Shown here: one piece after another, positions 16,390 to 25,431 of the stretch
Numbering within the stretch: the first letter of the stretch is position 1
Layout of the letters: the number at the start of each line of letters is the position of its first letter
From: an uncultured Johnsonella sp.
Lineage (GTDB): Bacteria; Bacillota; Clostridia; Lachnospirales; Lachnospiraceae
Assembly: GCA_937927235.1 (NCBI GenBank)
Contig: CALBCM010000031.1
Span: 1 to 64,000, forward strand
Direction of reading: 5' to 3'
Length of the DNA stretch: 64,000 nucleotides
Position numbers and translations under genes: made by a program
Notes under the pieces: model-generated
The model's database searches: none
The model's input: only the letters and a program-made list of their open reading frames with translations
Told to the model about the DNA's origin: nothing

Positions 16390-19032
16390 ATGAATTATGG
16401 TAAAAAGACTACTGATAAACGTCTTAAACAATCATATTCAAAAAATAAAAGATATACTAACAGGTTTATATTAAGTCTTGGAGAAATTATATTCATGCTC
16501 ACACTTACCATTGTGGTAATGACCGCAAGTGCAGGCGCAGGTATCTTCATGGGCATTATTCATAATACGCCGAGAATCAATATAGACAGTATAGTTCCGC
16601 TTGGATTTGCTACCAATATTTATGATTCGGCAGGTAATCTTACAGATACACTTATAATGGCAGGCTCGAACCGCGAAGAAGCAAGCTACGATGAATTTCC
16701 TCCCGACCTTGTAAATGCTTTTGTGGCTATAGAGGACTCAAGATTCTGGAAGCATAAGGGGATAGATACACGTTCTATAATGAGGGCAATCGTAGGACTT
16801 GTCCGCAATAATTCCTCACTCGGCGGAGGCTCTACAATAACGCAGCAGCTGATTAAAAACAATGTATTTAACGGTGGACGTGAAAGAAGTAAAGGTGCCA
16901 AGATAGAAAGAAAGCTTCAGGAGCAATACCTTGCACTGGAGCTTGAAAAAAATATGGATAAGCAAACCATTATGACTAATTACCTTAATACAATCAATCT
17001 TGGCAACAATACGCTTGGTGTCAAGGTTGCCGCCAGAAGATATTTTGATAAGGACGTAAAGGACCTTACCTTATCTGAATGTGCGGTAATTGCAGGGATT
17101 ACCAAAAACCCGAGCAGGTATAATCCTATTTCGGGCAAGGAAAATAATGAGAGCAGAAGAAAAATCATACTTCAGTATATGTATGACCAGGGGTATATCT
17201 CCAAAGAGCAGCAGGAGGAAGCCTTAAACGACAATGTTTATGACAGAATACAAAATGTTGACCTGGTAGCTAAGCAGACTGTCAATACCTACAGCTACTT
17301 TACGGATGAATTAATTGAGCAGCTTCAGGAAACACTTGTGAATAAGCTCGGCTACTCTGATACTCAAGCACATAACCTCATCTATGGAGGAGGGCTTACA
17401 GTTACTACAACCCAGGACCCGAGCCTTCAGGCTGTAGTAGACGACGAAATCAACAACCAGGCAAACTATCCTGTAACGAAATTTTCAGCTGATTTAAGGC
17501 TTTCCATCAAGCATGCAGACGGTGAAACCAAGCACTACTCTACCGAAACTCTCAGAGCTTATCACAAGGAAGTGCTTAAGGACGGCTTTGACGGTCTTTA
17601 TCCAAGTGAAGAAGCGGTAAGAGCGGATGTCGATGCCTACAAGGCTTATCTTATAAAGGAGGGGGACGAGGTAATTGCTGAAAGGTTTAATCCGGTGCTT
17701 GAGCCTCAGGTATCCTTTGTATTAATAGACCAGTCTACCGGCTATGTCAAGGCTTTAAGCGGAGGACGAGGAGCAAAAACCGGCTCGCTTACTCTTAACC
17801 GGGCGAGCAATGTTTACCGCCAACCTGGCTCCTCCTTTAAGGTGCTGGTCGCTTTTGCTCCGGCTATAGATGCCTGCGGTAATACCCTCGGCAGCGTCTA
17901 TTATGACGAGCCCTATACCGTAGGCAATAAGACCTTCCAAAACTGGTATTCCTCACAGGGATTTCTAGGCTATTCAAACATCCGTGAGGGTATAATCTAT
18001 TCAATGAATATAGTGGCAGTAAGAGCACTTATGGAAACTGTAACTCCGAGTCTTGGAGTGGAATATGCGAGAAAATTTGGCATAAGCAGTCTTACTGATA
18101 CCGATTTTAATGCTGCTACTGCACTGGGCGGTCTTACCAAGGGGGTAAGCAACCTTGATATGAGTGCCGCCTACGCTGCTATTGCAAATGGAGGGCTCTA
18201 CACCAAGCCCATTATGTTTACTGAAATCAAAGACCATAACGGCAGGATTTTATATAGAAGCGACCCTGAAACCAGACGGGTAATTAAAGATACCACAGCT
18301 TTTCTTTTAACTGATGCCATGGCGGCCTCTATGGTGAGCAATAAAAAATTTGCCCGAAGCGGAATCAGTGTCAATTCCACCAGTACCAGAGCACATCTTG
18401 ACAACATGAGCTGTGCCGGCAAATCCGGTACCACTACCAGCAATAAGGATATATGGTTTGTAGGCTTTACTCCTTATTACACCGCAGGGGTCTGGGGCGG
18501 CTTTGACCAGAATCAGGAGCTGAGCTCAGCCAACGGAGGCACTTCCTTCCATAAGGATATTTGGAAAAAAATTATGACCCGAATCCATGAAGGCAAGGAA
18601 GATCCGGGCTTCAGGCGACCGGCTGATATTGAGGAGGTGACTATCTGCCGCAAGTCAGGCAAGCTTGCCATTCCGGGAATTTGTGACCACGACCCGAGAG
18701 GAAATGCCACCTATGTTGAATATTTTGCAAGAGGCACGGCTCCTACCGAAACCTGTGACCACCATGCAAGCATGGAGGTTTGTGCCGATTCGCACCAAAG
18801 ACCCACTAAATACTGCCCTCGTATAGTGTCCAGAGTAATTATTAAAACTCCCGAGGGAAGCAGTGCACAGACTGATGATTCCTATTTCTCGTGGGCAGGA
18901 AGATGCAGTATTCATAAAGGTGCGGCAAGCACCCCGGCTCCTGCCAAAAATAACGGGGCTACCAATCCTACCCAAGCCCCTGCTCCGTCTGAGGCTGCGC
19001 CCACAGTACCCAGAGGACCGGGCTACCAGTAA
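16390..19032 (+). CDS. Class A penicillin-binding protein 1A (bifunctional)
   Basis: The 880-residue cell-wall synthase has a basic cytoplasmic start, one membrane helix (about 28-58), a glycosyltransferase domain with EDSRFWKHKGID and GGGSTITQQLIK, and a transpeptidase domain with the SxxK active site in QPGSSFKVL, an SMN motif, and KSGTTT. After it comes a Cys-containing segment (ICRKSGKLAIPGICDHD) and a Pro/Ala/Thr-rich tail, as in clostridial PBP1A. It polymerises and cross-links peptidoglycan outside the membrane. TATAAT near 16346 probably belongs to its promoter. A 96-bp palindrome begins 7 bp after the stop. Confidence 0.95.
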   Translation: MNYGKKTTDKRLKQSYSKNKRYTNRFILSLGEIIFMLTLTIVVMTASAGAGIFMGIIHNTPRINIDSIVPLGFATNIYDSAGNLTDTLIMAGSNREEASYDEFPPDLVNAFVAIEDSRFWKHKGIDTRSIMRAIVGLVRNNSSLGGGSTITQQLIKNNVFNGGRERSKGAKIERKLQEQYLALELEKNMDKQTIMTNYLNTINLGNNTLGVKVAARRYFDKDVKDLTLSECAVIAGITKNPSRYNPISGKENNESRRKIILQYMYDQGYISKEQQEEALNDNVYDRIQNVDLVAKQTVNTYSYFTDELIEQLQETLVNKLGYSDTQAHNLIYGGGLTVTTTQDPSLQAVVDDEINNQANYPVTKFSADLRLSIKHADGETKHYSTETLRAYHKEVLKDGFDGLYPSEEAVRADVDAYKAYLIKEGDEVIAERFNPVLEPQVSFVLIDQSTGYVKALSGGRGAKTGSLTLNRASNVYRQPGSSFKVLVAFAPAIDACGNTLGSVYYDEPYTVGNKTFQNWYSSQGFLGYSNIREGIIYSMNIVAVRALMETVTPSLGVEYARKFGISSLTDTDFNAATALGGLTKGVSNLDMSAAYAAIANGGLYTKPIMFTEIKDHNGRILYRSDPETRRVIKDTTAFLLTDAMAASMVSNKKFARSGISVNSTSTRAHLDNMSCAGKSGTTTSNKDIWFVGFTPYYTAGVWGGFDQNQELSSANGGTSFHKDIWKKIMTRIHEGKEDPGFRRPADIEEVTICRKSGKLAIPGICDHDPRGNATYVEYFARGTAPTETCDHHASMEVCADSHQRPTKYCPRIVSRVIIKTPEGSSAQTDDSYFSWAGRCSIHKGAASTPAPAKNNGATNPTQAPAPSEAAPTVPRGPGYQ

Positions 19033-19038
19033 AAATAG

Positions 19039-19134
19039 AAGAGGGTGTTGCAAAATTCGATTCTTTCACAATATAATATTTTTCTGTTTCTATATTATAT
19101 ATTGTATGAATCTACTATTTTGCAACACCCTCTT
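19039..19134. mobile_element. 96-bp MITE-like palindrome acting as terminator
   Basis: Outer arms AAGAGGGTGTTGCAAAAT (19039-19056) and 19117-19134 are perfect 18-bp inverted repeats. Inside are further arms, GATTC/GAATC and an ACAATATAATAT-type pair, so nearly the whole piece folds on itself. The ends resemble terminal repeats of IS elements that begin GGGTGTTGCAAAA. No coding capacity and no clear target duplication. The TTTTTAA after the right arm makes it a likely terminator for the PBP gene. Confidence 0.6.
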
Positions 19135-19190
19135 TTTAATTTGTTAACATCAATCATTTCATTAATTGCCGGAAAGAACCCGGCAGCGTT

Positions 19191-20519
19191 TTAATAGCCT
19201 CTCTCAAGCTTTGCTGAAGCCGCCGCTTCTGAATTAGGGTATTTTGATATTACTTCTTCAAAAAAAGTATTCGCATTCTGGACATCTCCGAGCTGCTTGT
19301 AGGAAAGAGCCTTTTTAAACAGCGCCATAGGATTGTTTGTGTTTAGCTTGATGCTCTTATCATAATACTGTATTGCAGCTTCATAGTTTCTTGAATTATA
19401 CTCCGTATCTCCCAGACTCATCAAGAGATTGTCGCCCTCCGACCTCATATAATTAGACACTTCATCATAAATAGCCTTTGCCGAAACTCCTGAGCCGTCG
19501 TCTACATCAAGCAGCTTCTCCTCATTTATCATTGCATAAAGATTTGCCGCCTGGGCATAATTTCCCGATTTATAGGCATCTATCATACCGGCAAGCAGCT
19601 GATACTGTGAGATTTTATCAGTAGTAGCCTCATCGGCGGTATTCATGCTTTCTTTGAGCTTGTCAAGCTCAGCCTGAAGTCCGTCTGAGGACTTGGTAAT
19701 CTCGTCTATTTTAAGATTGGCGGCGTTGAGCTTTTCGCTGACAACTGCAAGCTCTTTATTATGCTCATCGGTCATTCTTGCCTTGTTTGCAGGCATGTAT
19801 ATAAAGAAAATACTTGCCGCACCTATGAGCAGCCCGATTCCTATATTTAGCACGGTCTGCCAGCCTATACTGTCATTATAACCCTTAGGAATGATAACCT
19901 CGTCATCTGATATGCTTCTGTGAGAATAAGTATTTTTTAACCTTTTTTTCTCCTGCTTTTTTTTCTTATTTGCAGCGGTAGCTTCCTTTATAGCCTGCAT
20001 ATATTTTAAGGCGGCAGGGTTTTGAACATCTACTTCAAGGACGTTTTTAAGGTATCTTTCTGCATTGCTATATTCTTCATTGTCTATATAAAGCAGCGAC
20101 AAAAGCAGATTTGCCCTTACGTAATTAGGGGCAAAATCTGCTATTCTAGCAAGAAGCATTATTGCAAGGTCCTTGTTGCCGGAATTGAGATTCATCAGTG
20201 CCTGATTATACTTTTTAATATCATCTCCCAGCTTGTCAAGCTCTCCGCTTTTATCTCTCACTCTGCTTATATACCTCTGTGCCGCATTATTATCAGGCTT
20301 TATATTAAGGCTTATTACCCACTGAGATAAAGCCTCCGCCGCTTCTCCGGTTTCATAATATGCAAGTCCGAGAAGGTTTCTGGCATTTATATTAGCCTTA
20401 TTAAAATACAATGCTCTCTTTAAGCATAATATACAGGCTGAAAGATTACGCTCCTGAGCTTTTAAAAGCCCCTGATTGTAATAGCTGTTAGATATTCTTA
20501 AATAATGGCTTCTTTCCAT
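19191..20519 (-). CDS. Membrane-anchored TPR protein
   Basis: The 442-residue product has TPR-type repeats in the N-terminal third (for example YYNQGLLKAQERNLSACI, NLLGLAYYETGEAAEALSQW), a basic stretch, one membrane helix (about residues 222-246, NIGIGLLIGAASIFFIYM), a coiled coil (about 255-305), and a C-terminal outside part with more TPRs (YNSRNYEAAIQYYDKSIKL). The TPRs on both faces suggest a scaffold across the membrane. It ends the operon that contains valS and the Hsp70-like gene. Function unknown. Confidence 0.75.
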   Translation of the reverse strand: MERSHYLRISNSYYNQGLLKAQERNLSACILCLKRALYFNKANINARNLLGLAYYETGEAAEALSQWVISLNIKPDNNAAQRYISRVRDKSGELDKLGDDIKKYNQALMNLNSGNKDLAIMLLARIADFAPNYVRANLLLSLLYIDNEEYSNAERYLKNVLEVDVQNPAALKYMQAIKEATAANKKKKQEKKRLKNTYSHRSISDDEVIIPKGYNDSIGWQTVLNIGIGLLIGAASIFFIYMPANKARMTDEHNKELAVVSEKLNAANLKIDEITKSSDGLQAELDKLKESMNTADEATTDKISQYQLLAGMIDAYKSGNYAQAANLYAMINEEKLLDVDDGSGVSAKAIYDEVSNYMRSEGDNLLMSLGDTEYNSRNYEAAIQYYDKSIKLNTNNPMALFKKALSYKQLGDVQNANTFFEEVISKYPNSEAAASAKLERGY

Positions 20520-20524
20520 TAATA

Positions 20525-20671
20525 CTATTCCTTCACCTGCTTTCTGAGCAATTCCATAATAATATCATTTATATCGCTTATATCACTTTTTACCACATCG
20601 TCCTCAACCTCCGAAATTTCAAGTGAGGGTTTAAATTTTTTTAATTCTTCATCAAAATCTATCATAGGCAT
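20525..20671 (-). CDS. 48-residue acidic protein between valS and the TPR gene
   Basis: A 49-codon frame from ATG 20671 (or 20665, also in frame) to TAG 20525 fits exactly between the valS stop and the next ATG, with 5 bp on each side. AAGG precedes the start. The sequence (IDFDEELKKFKPSLEISE, then NDIIMELLRKQVKE) is acidic and amphipathic. I do not recognise it. The tight fit and absence of any other use for this DNA support a real gene; it could be a small partner of the membrane TPR protein. Confidence 0.6.
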   Translation of the reverse strand: MPMIDFDEELKKFKPSLEISEVEDDVVKSDISDINDIIMELLRKQVKE

Positions 20672-20676
20672 TTACC

Positions 20677-23328
20677 TTAAAGGCTTTCAAGTGCAGCAAG
20701 CTGAGTTTTAACCTGCTCAAGCATAGCCTTATACTTTTCAAGCTTTTCTCTTTCTTCCTTAACTTTTTCTGCCGGAGCCTTTGTCGTAAATTTTTCATTT
20801 GCAAGCATAGAATCCGCTCTCTTGATTTCTGACAAAATAACTCCCTCCTCTTTTTGCAATCTCTGCTTTTCCTTTTCAATATCAACAAGCTCTGCAAGCG
20901 GCAGATATATATCGGCTCCGGCAAGCACTGCTGAAACACAGCCCTTTTCAAGTCCCTGCGCCTCAGTCCTTAATATAACCTCCTCCGCTCCGGCAAGCTG
21001 TTTTAATAAGACCTCTGAGTTTCCAAAAACCTCTAAAAGCTTTTGATTTCCGGATACTATATAGATTACGGTTTTTTTGCTGTTAGGTACGTTTTTAGAG
21101 GCTCTTATAGCTCTTATTTTCTTGATTGCATCCTTTAAAAGCTCAACTGAAGCTTCCTCTTTGGCAAAGCTCAGCTCCGCTTTATAGACAGGCCAATCGG
21201 AAATCATTATACTTTCCTGTGTTTCATTCAAATTGCAGAAAATTTCTTCCGTAATAAAGGGTAAAAAGGGATGAAGCAGCTTTAACAAATCACTCAGCAC
21301 AGTAATTAAAGTCCATAAAGCCGCCTCTCTGGAGGAATCCTCTTGATTCCAAAGTCTTGGCTTGACCATTTCTATATACCAGTCGCAAAATTCTTCCCAA
21401 ATAAAATCATAAAGCTTTCCAAGCGCTATGCCAAGCTCATACTTATCAAGATTATCACTTACTTCCTTTATAAGAGAATTGGACTTTGAAAGCACCCACT
21501 TATCTTCGAGCTTGAGATCGCCGGGCAGCGCCTCTCCAAGCTTAATTTCTGCCTCCCCGATATTCATCATAATAAATCTTGAGGCATTCCATACCTTATT
21601 AGCGAAATTTCTGCTGGCTTCAACTCTTTCAAAATAAAATCTCATATCATTTCCGGGAGAATTTCCTGAAATAAGCGTCATTCTGAGTGCATCAGCCCCA
21701 TATTTATCTATAACCTCAAGAGGGTCTATGCCGTTTCCAAGCGATTTGCTCATCTTCCGACCCTGGGAATCTCTGACAAGCCCGTGTATCAGTACGGTAT
21801 CAAAGGGTGATTTGCCGGTCTGGTCAAGTGCTGAAAACACCATTCTCACTACCCAGAAAAAGATTATATCATAGCCTGTTACCAGCACATCGGTCGGATA
21901 AAAATACCTGTATTCAGGAGTGTCATGCGGCCAGCCAAGTGTTGAAAAGGGCCAGAGTGCACTTGAAAACCAAGTATCCAAAGTGTCCTCATCACGTACA
22001 AAGCCTGTGTCCTTGCCGCAGTGCCTGCACCTTACAGGAGCCTGCATCGCCACGGTAATCTCATTGCATTCCTTGCAGTAATAGGCCGGAATCCTGTGCC
22101 CCCACCAAAGCTGCCTGGAGATGCACCAGTCCTTGATATTTTCCAGCCAGTGCAGATAAGTTTTTGAAAAGCTTTCAGGCACAAATTCAAGCTTTTTATC
22201 CTCTATCACCTTAATTGCAGGCTGCGCAAGCTCTTTCATTCGTACAAACCACTGAGGCTTAATCATAGGCTCAATTACTGTCCTGCATCTGTCATGGCTG
22301 CCTACATTATGCAAATGAGGCTTAACCTTTACTAAAAATCCCTCCGTCTCAAGGTCCTTAACTATTTCTTCTCTGGCTTTATATCTGTCCATGCCATCAT
22401 ATTTTGAGCCCGGAAGATTGATTGTAGCATCATCCGCCAGTATATTAATTTCTTCAAGGCTATGCCTTTTCCCCACTTCAAAATCATTCGGGTCATGTGC
22501 AGGCGTGATTTTAACGCAGCCGGTTCCAAATTCCATATCAACATAATCATCAGCCACCACAGGTATGAGCCTGTCGGTAAGCGGCAGCCTGAGCTTCTTG
22601 CCTATGAGATGAGCATATCGTTTATCTTCCGGATTAACTGCTACCGCACTGTCGCCCAGCATAGTTTCAGGTCTTGTAGTAGCTATCTCTACATACTGCC
22701 CCTCCTCGCCCTCAATAGGGTATCTTATATGCCAGAAGCTTCCCTCACTTTCTGCGTGAAGCACCTCAGCATCCGAGATTGAGGTTTTGCATACCGGGCA
22801 CCAGTTTATAATCCTTGAGCCCTTATAAATATATCCCTTTTCATAAAGTCTTATAAAAAACTCAAGCACTGCATCACTGCAGCCCTCATCCATAGTAAAC
22901 CTTTCCTTCTCCCAGTCTGCGGAGCAGCCGAGCCTGTGCAGCTGCTTGATTATTTTTGAGCCGTATTCCTCTTTCCAGTCCCAAGCCTCCTTCATAAAGG
23001 CTTCTCTGCCTATATCATTTTTATCCCTTCCCTCTGCTTTAAGCTTATCAATCACCTTAACCTCGGTAGCTATCGCCGCATGGTCGGTTCCGGGCTGCCA
23101 GAGAGTTTCAAAGCCCTGCATCCTTTTATAGCGTATTATTATATCCTGCATAGTATTATCAAGTGCATGTCCCATGTGAAGCTGACCTGTAATATTTGGA
23201 GGAGGCATAACTATACAGAAGGGAGTTCTGTCAGGATTTACTTCTGCATGAAAATAATTTTTATCCAGCCATTTTTTATAGATGCGCTCCTCTATCTCAG
23301 GACTGTAGGTTTTATCAAGCTCTCTCAT
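20677..23328 (-). CDS. valS: Valyl-tRNA synthetase
   Basis: The 883-residue class I synthetase charges tRNA-Val. Seen: the HIGH box in PPPNITGQLHMGHAL (near 42-55), the KMSKS box in GRKMSKSLGNG, the editing domain between them, paired zinc-type Cys (CKEC, CRHC), and the C-terminal coiled-coil arm (about 815-883). Unusually it lies within an operon of unknown genes, 21 bp after a TPR-like gene, and no T-box leader precedes it. Confidence 0.97.
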   Translation of the reverse strand: MRELDKTYSPEIEERIYKKWLDKNYFHAEVNPDRTPFCIVMPPPNITGQLHMGHALDNTMQDIIIRYKRMQGFETLWQPGTDHAAIATEVKVIDKLKAEGRDKNDIGREAFMKEAWDWKEEYGSKIIKQLHRLGCSADWEKERFTMDEGCSDAVLEFFIRLYEKGYIYKGSRIINWCPVCKTSISDAEVLHAESEGSFWHIRYPIEGEEGQYVEIATTRPETMLGDSAVAVNPEDKRYAHLIGKKLRLPLTDRLIPVVADDYVDMEFGTGCVKITPAHDPNDFEVGKRHSLEEINILADDATINLPGSKYDGMDRYKAREEIVKDLETEGFLVKVKPHLHNVGSHDRCRTVIEPMIKPQWFVRMKELAQPAIKVIEDKKLEFVPESFSKTYLHWLENIKDWCISRQLWWGHRIPAYYCKECNEITVAMQAPVRCRHCGKDTGFVRDEDTLDTWFSSALWPFSTLGWPHDTPEYRYFYPTDVLVTGYDIIFFWVVRMVFSALDQTGKSPFDTVLIHGLVRDSQGRKMSKSLGNGIDPLEVIDKYGADALRMTLISGNSPGNDMRFYFERVEASRNFANKVWNASRFIMMNIGEAEIKLGEALPGDLKLEDKWVLSKSNSLIKEVSDNLDKYELGIALGKLYDFIWEEFCDWYIEMVKPRLWNQEDSSREAALWTLITVLSDLLKLLHPFLPFITEEIFCNLNETQESIMISDWPVYKAELSFAKEEASVELLKDAIKKIRAIRASKNVPNSKKTVIYIVSGNQKLLEVFGNSEVLLKQLAGAEEVILRTEAQGLEKGCVSAVLAGADIYLPLAELVDIEKEKQRLQKEEGVILSEIKRADSMLANEKFTTKAPAEKVKEEREKLEKYKAMLEQVKTQLAALESL

Positions 23329-23349
23329 ATTAAAATTCCTTTCTTACAA

Positions 23350-24162
23350 TTATATCATATTTCTATACTCATGCTTCCATTCTGTTGCCAGCTTATTTAT
23401 AAGTATATGCCTCTGATAGGAATCCTTTTTCATTATAGCCTCAAGATATTCCATATGCTCAGAAGCAAGCGCTTTTTGTAAAGCCTCGTCATATTCGCTG
23501 TCCCACGACATTCCCCTGCTCTCTCCGATAATATCTTCTGAAAGCTTTGCCAGCTCTTCATTTTCTCCAAGCTTTGAAAGGAAATAGATTTTTTTTAATA
23601 TCTCCCTTTCACCCAGGTATTCAAAAGCTCTTTTATATGAGTCGAAGGCTTTTTCATATAAAAACAGATTGGCATAAGCACTTCCCATATTGTGATAAAC
23701 CCTTCCCAAAAATTTATCATTTATGCTTCTGTCATGCGGCAGCTTGCCGATAATACTGTAAAAGCGTATTGCCTTGCCATATCTTTTAATAGTAAACATA
23801 TAATCCGCCTTAGCCTTAAGAAATTCAAATCTTTTAAGCTTTCTGTAGCCTGCCAGAAGGTTCTTATACTTTGCAATCTCACTGCTTTTATAAAAATCCA
23901 TCGCTTCAAGGATGTAGATTATTATATTTTCATCACTTACCTTTTCAGCATACATTTTTTCGACTGAGAGAGCCAAAGCTTCTTTTTTAAGCTCAGTTTT
24001 TATGAAATCAAAAAGCGCTGTTGAGATAAAGTCCTCTATGACAAGCAAAGGATGCTCATATAAAATATATCCCAGCTCTTCAATACTATAAATATTTATA
24101 TCCAGTTCTTCAATGTAATACGGATTTTTAGCCGTAATATTTTCACATAAAATTAATCCCAT
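23350..24162 (-). CDS. TPR-like helical protein of unknown function
   Basis: The 270-residue protein is almost all helix. A repeat-like region near 140-200 (FLGRVYHNMGSAYANLFLYEKAFDSYKRAFEYLG) is split here as GRVYHNMGSAYANLF and YEKAFDSYKRAFEYLG and matches TPR spacing. The N-terminal 60 residues (NPYYIEELDINIYSIEELGY) may form a separate partner-binding part. No signal peptide or membrane helix. Its start overlaps the end of the Hsp70-like gene by 10 bp, so the two are translationally coupled and probably work together. Confidence 0.65.
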   Translation of the reverse strand: MGLILCENITAKNPYYIEELDINIYSIEELGYILYEHPLLVIEDFISTALFDFIKTELKKEALALSVEKMYAEKVSDENIIIYILEAMDFYKSSEIAKYKNLLAGYRKLKRFEFLKAKADYMFTIKRYGKAIRFYSIIGKLPHDRSINDKFLGRVYHNMGSAYANLFLYEKAFDSYKRAFEYLGEREILKKIYFLSKLGENEELAKLSEDIIGESRGMSWDSEYDEALQKALASEHMEYLEAIMKKDSYQRHILINKLATEWKHEYRNMI

Positions 24163-25388
24163 AAACTGACCTCTTGATTGAACACCGCCTCAGGCAGAGC
24201 CTTATATATTTCTCCAAAGCCTGCATCCTTCATATTAAGTACCATAGTCATACTGTCCTTGAATTTAATTTCAATATCAAGCCTCACAGTCTTTAGAGGG
24301 CGTTTAGGCATAAAGTCAAGCGGTATTTTTATAGTTCGTGCATTTTTATAAATGTCTACAGGTGAAAGCAAAAATTCAAGCTCCTGATTGCCGTCGGCTA
24401 TCAGCCTTAGGCTTATAGCTGTACCGTACCACAAATCACCAGCGGAAGCTATCTCATAATTGTATTCCGTATCTTTTTTAGTGAGGCAAAGGCTTATATC
24501 GGTATCCAGCCTGCCGTCACAGATACATTTAAAATTAAACAGCGGCTTTTTAGAGGATAAATCTACTCCTCTTATGCAAGCCCCCTTTGCGAATAAATCT
24601 TCATCCGCAAAAACCTTTCTTCTGGAGCAGATATACTTTATAAAGGACTCTGCCCAGTCGGTTTCTTCAAAGCCCTTTCCGGTAAGAAATATAGTAGAAA
24701 ACACTTTCTTGCCCAGCATTCTTTCGGCACAGGAGGTAAGAATTCTGTCAGCCATCCTGCTGCCTGAATTGCTGTTGATTATAGACAGATTAAATCTTTC
24801 GTCCATTTCTTTGCTTTCAGAATATACTGCCATGCTTCTGGCAGAGCGCTGTACCCTGAGCTCAAAATAGGAAAGGCTTGAATCAGCCAGATAAAACATC
24901 CCTACCTGATTATTCCATATATCCTTCCCCTTACTCATCACATAAAATATGAAGCTTTCACACCTGCTTATAATATTGACTTTATCTCTGTCATAGCCAA
25001 GCTGCGAAAAACACAGCATAAACTTTTCTATTATTTTTTCATCTATACGAGGTATTGAAATCACTATATGCTCCGGATAATCACCTGTATCAAGAATCCT
25101 TGAAGCCTCATCCAGTGCCTCTTTTAAAAAAATCTTCATAAGCTCTAAAGCACTGTACTTGACTTCGTAAATAGTAGCAGAGCCATCCATCAGCATAAGT
25201 GTATAAAGCTTATCCGTCTTTAAAGCCTTGTTATCAAGGACTCTGGCGTAGGCTTTTTCACCCACCAGCCACTTATCACTGTCCTTATCCTTTACTACGG
25301 CAGTAGGAAATTTCACTGCTATTTCACTTTTATCACATGTCACCGAAGTGCTTTCATCACTTATATCTATACCAAAAACTGCCGGCAT
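24153..25388 (-). CDS. Hsp70/actin-fold protein with degenerate nucleotide site (DUF5716-like)
   Basis: The 411-residue protein follows the Hsp70/MreB plan. FGIDISDESTSVTC at residues 4-18 is the phosphate-1 position. IVISIPRIDEKIIEKFM, then LGYDRDKVNIISRCESFIF, parallels the Hsp70 'VPA...NEPTAAA' stretch. MFYLADSSLSYFEL stands where phosphate-2 (DLGGGTxD) should be but lacks the glycines. TIFLTGKGFEE with LFAKGACIRG parallels the adenosine motif. I believe this is the DUF5716 family. It follows the large solenoid gene by 43 bp and overlaps the TPR-like gene. ATP binding or hydrolysis may be weak or lost. Role unknown. Confidence 0.65.
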   Translation of the reverse strand: MPAVFGIDISDESTSVTCDKSEIAVKFPTAVVKDKDSDKWLVGEKAYARVLDNKALKTDKLYTLMLMDGSATIYEVKYSALELMKIFLKEALDEASRILDTGDYPEHIVISIPRIDEKIIEKFMLCFSQLGYDRDKVNIISRCESFIFYVMSKGKDIWNNQVGMFYLADSSLSYFELRVQRSARSMAVYSESKEMDERFNLSIINSNSGSRMADRILTSCAERMLGKKVFSTIFLTGKGFEETDWAESFIKYICSRRKVFADEDLFAKGACIRGVDLSSKKPLFNFKCICDGRLDTDISLCLTKKDTEYNYEIASAGDLWYGTAISLRLIADGNQELEFLLSPVDIYKNARTIKIPLDFMPKRPLKTVRLDIEIKFKDSMTMVLNMKDAGFGEIYKALPEAVFNQEVSLWD

Positions 25389-25431
25389 ACAAGCCCTCCT
25401 GTAAATACAAATTTATAAAATCCCAAAACCC

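Noticed and set aside
18655..19053. Long minus-strand frame opposite the end of the PBP gene
   Set aside because: It is antisense to the well-supported PBP coding sequence, has no ribosome site and no family resemblance.
23329..23349. T-box leader before valS
   Set aside because: Only 21 bp separate valS from the preceding gene of the same operon.
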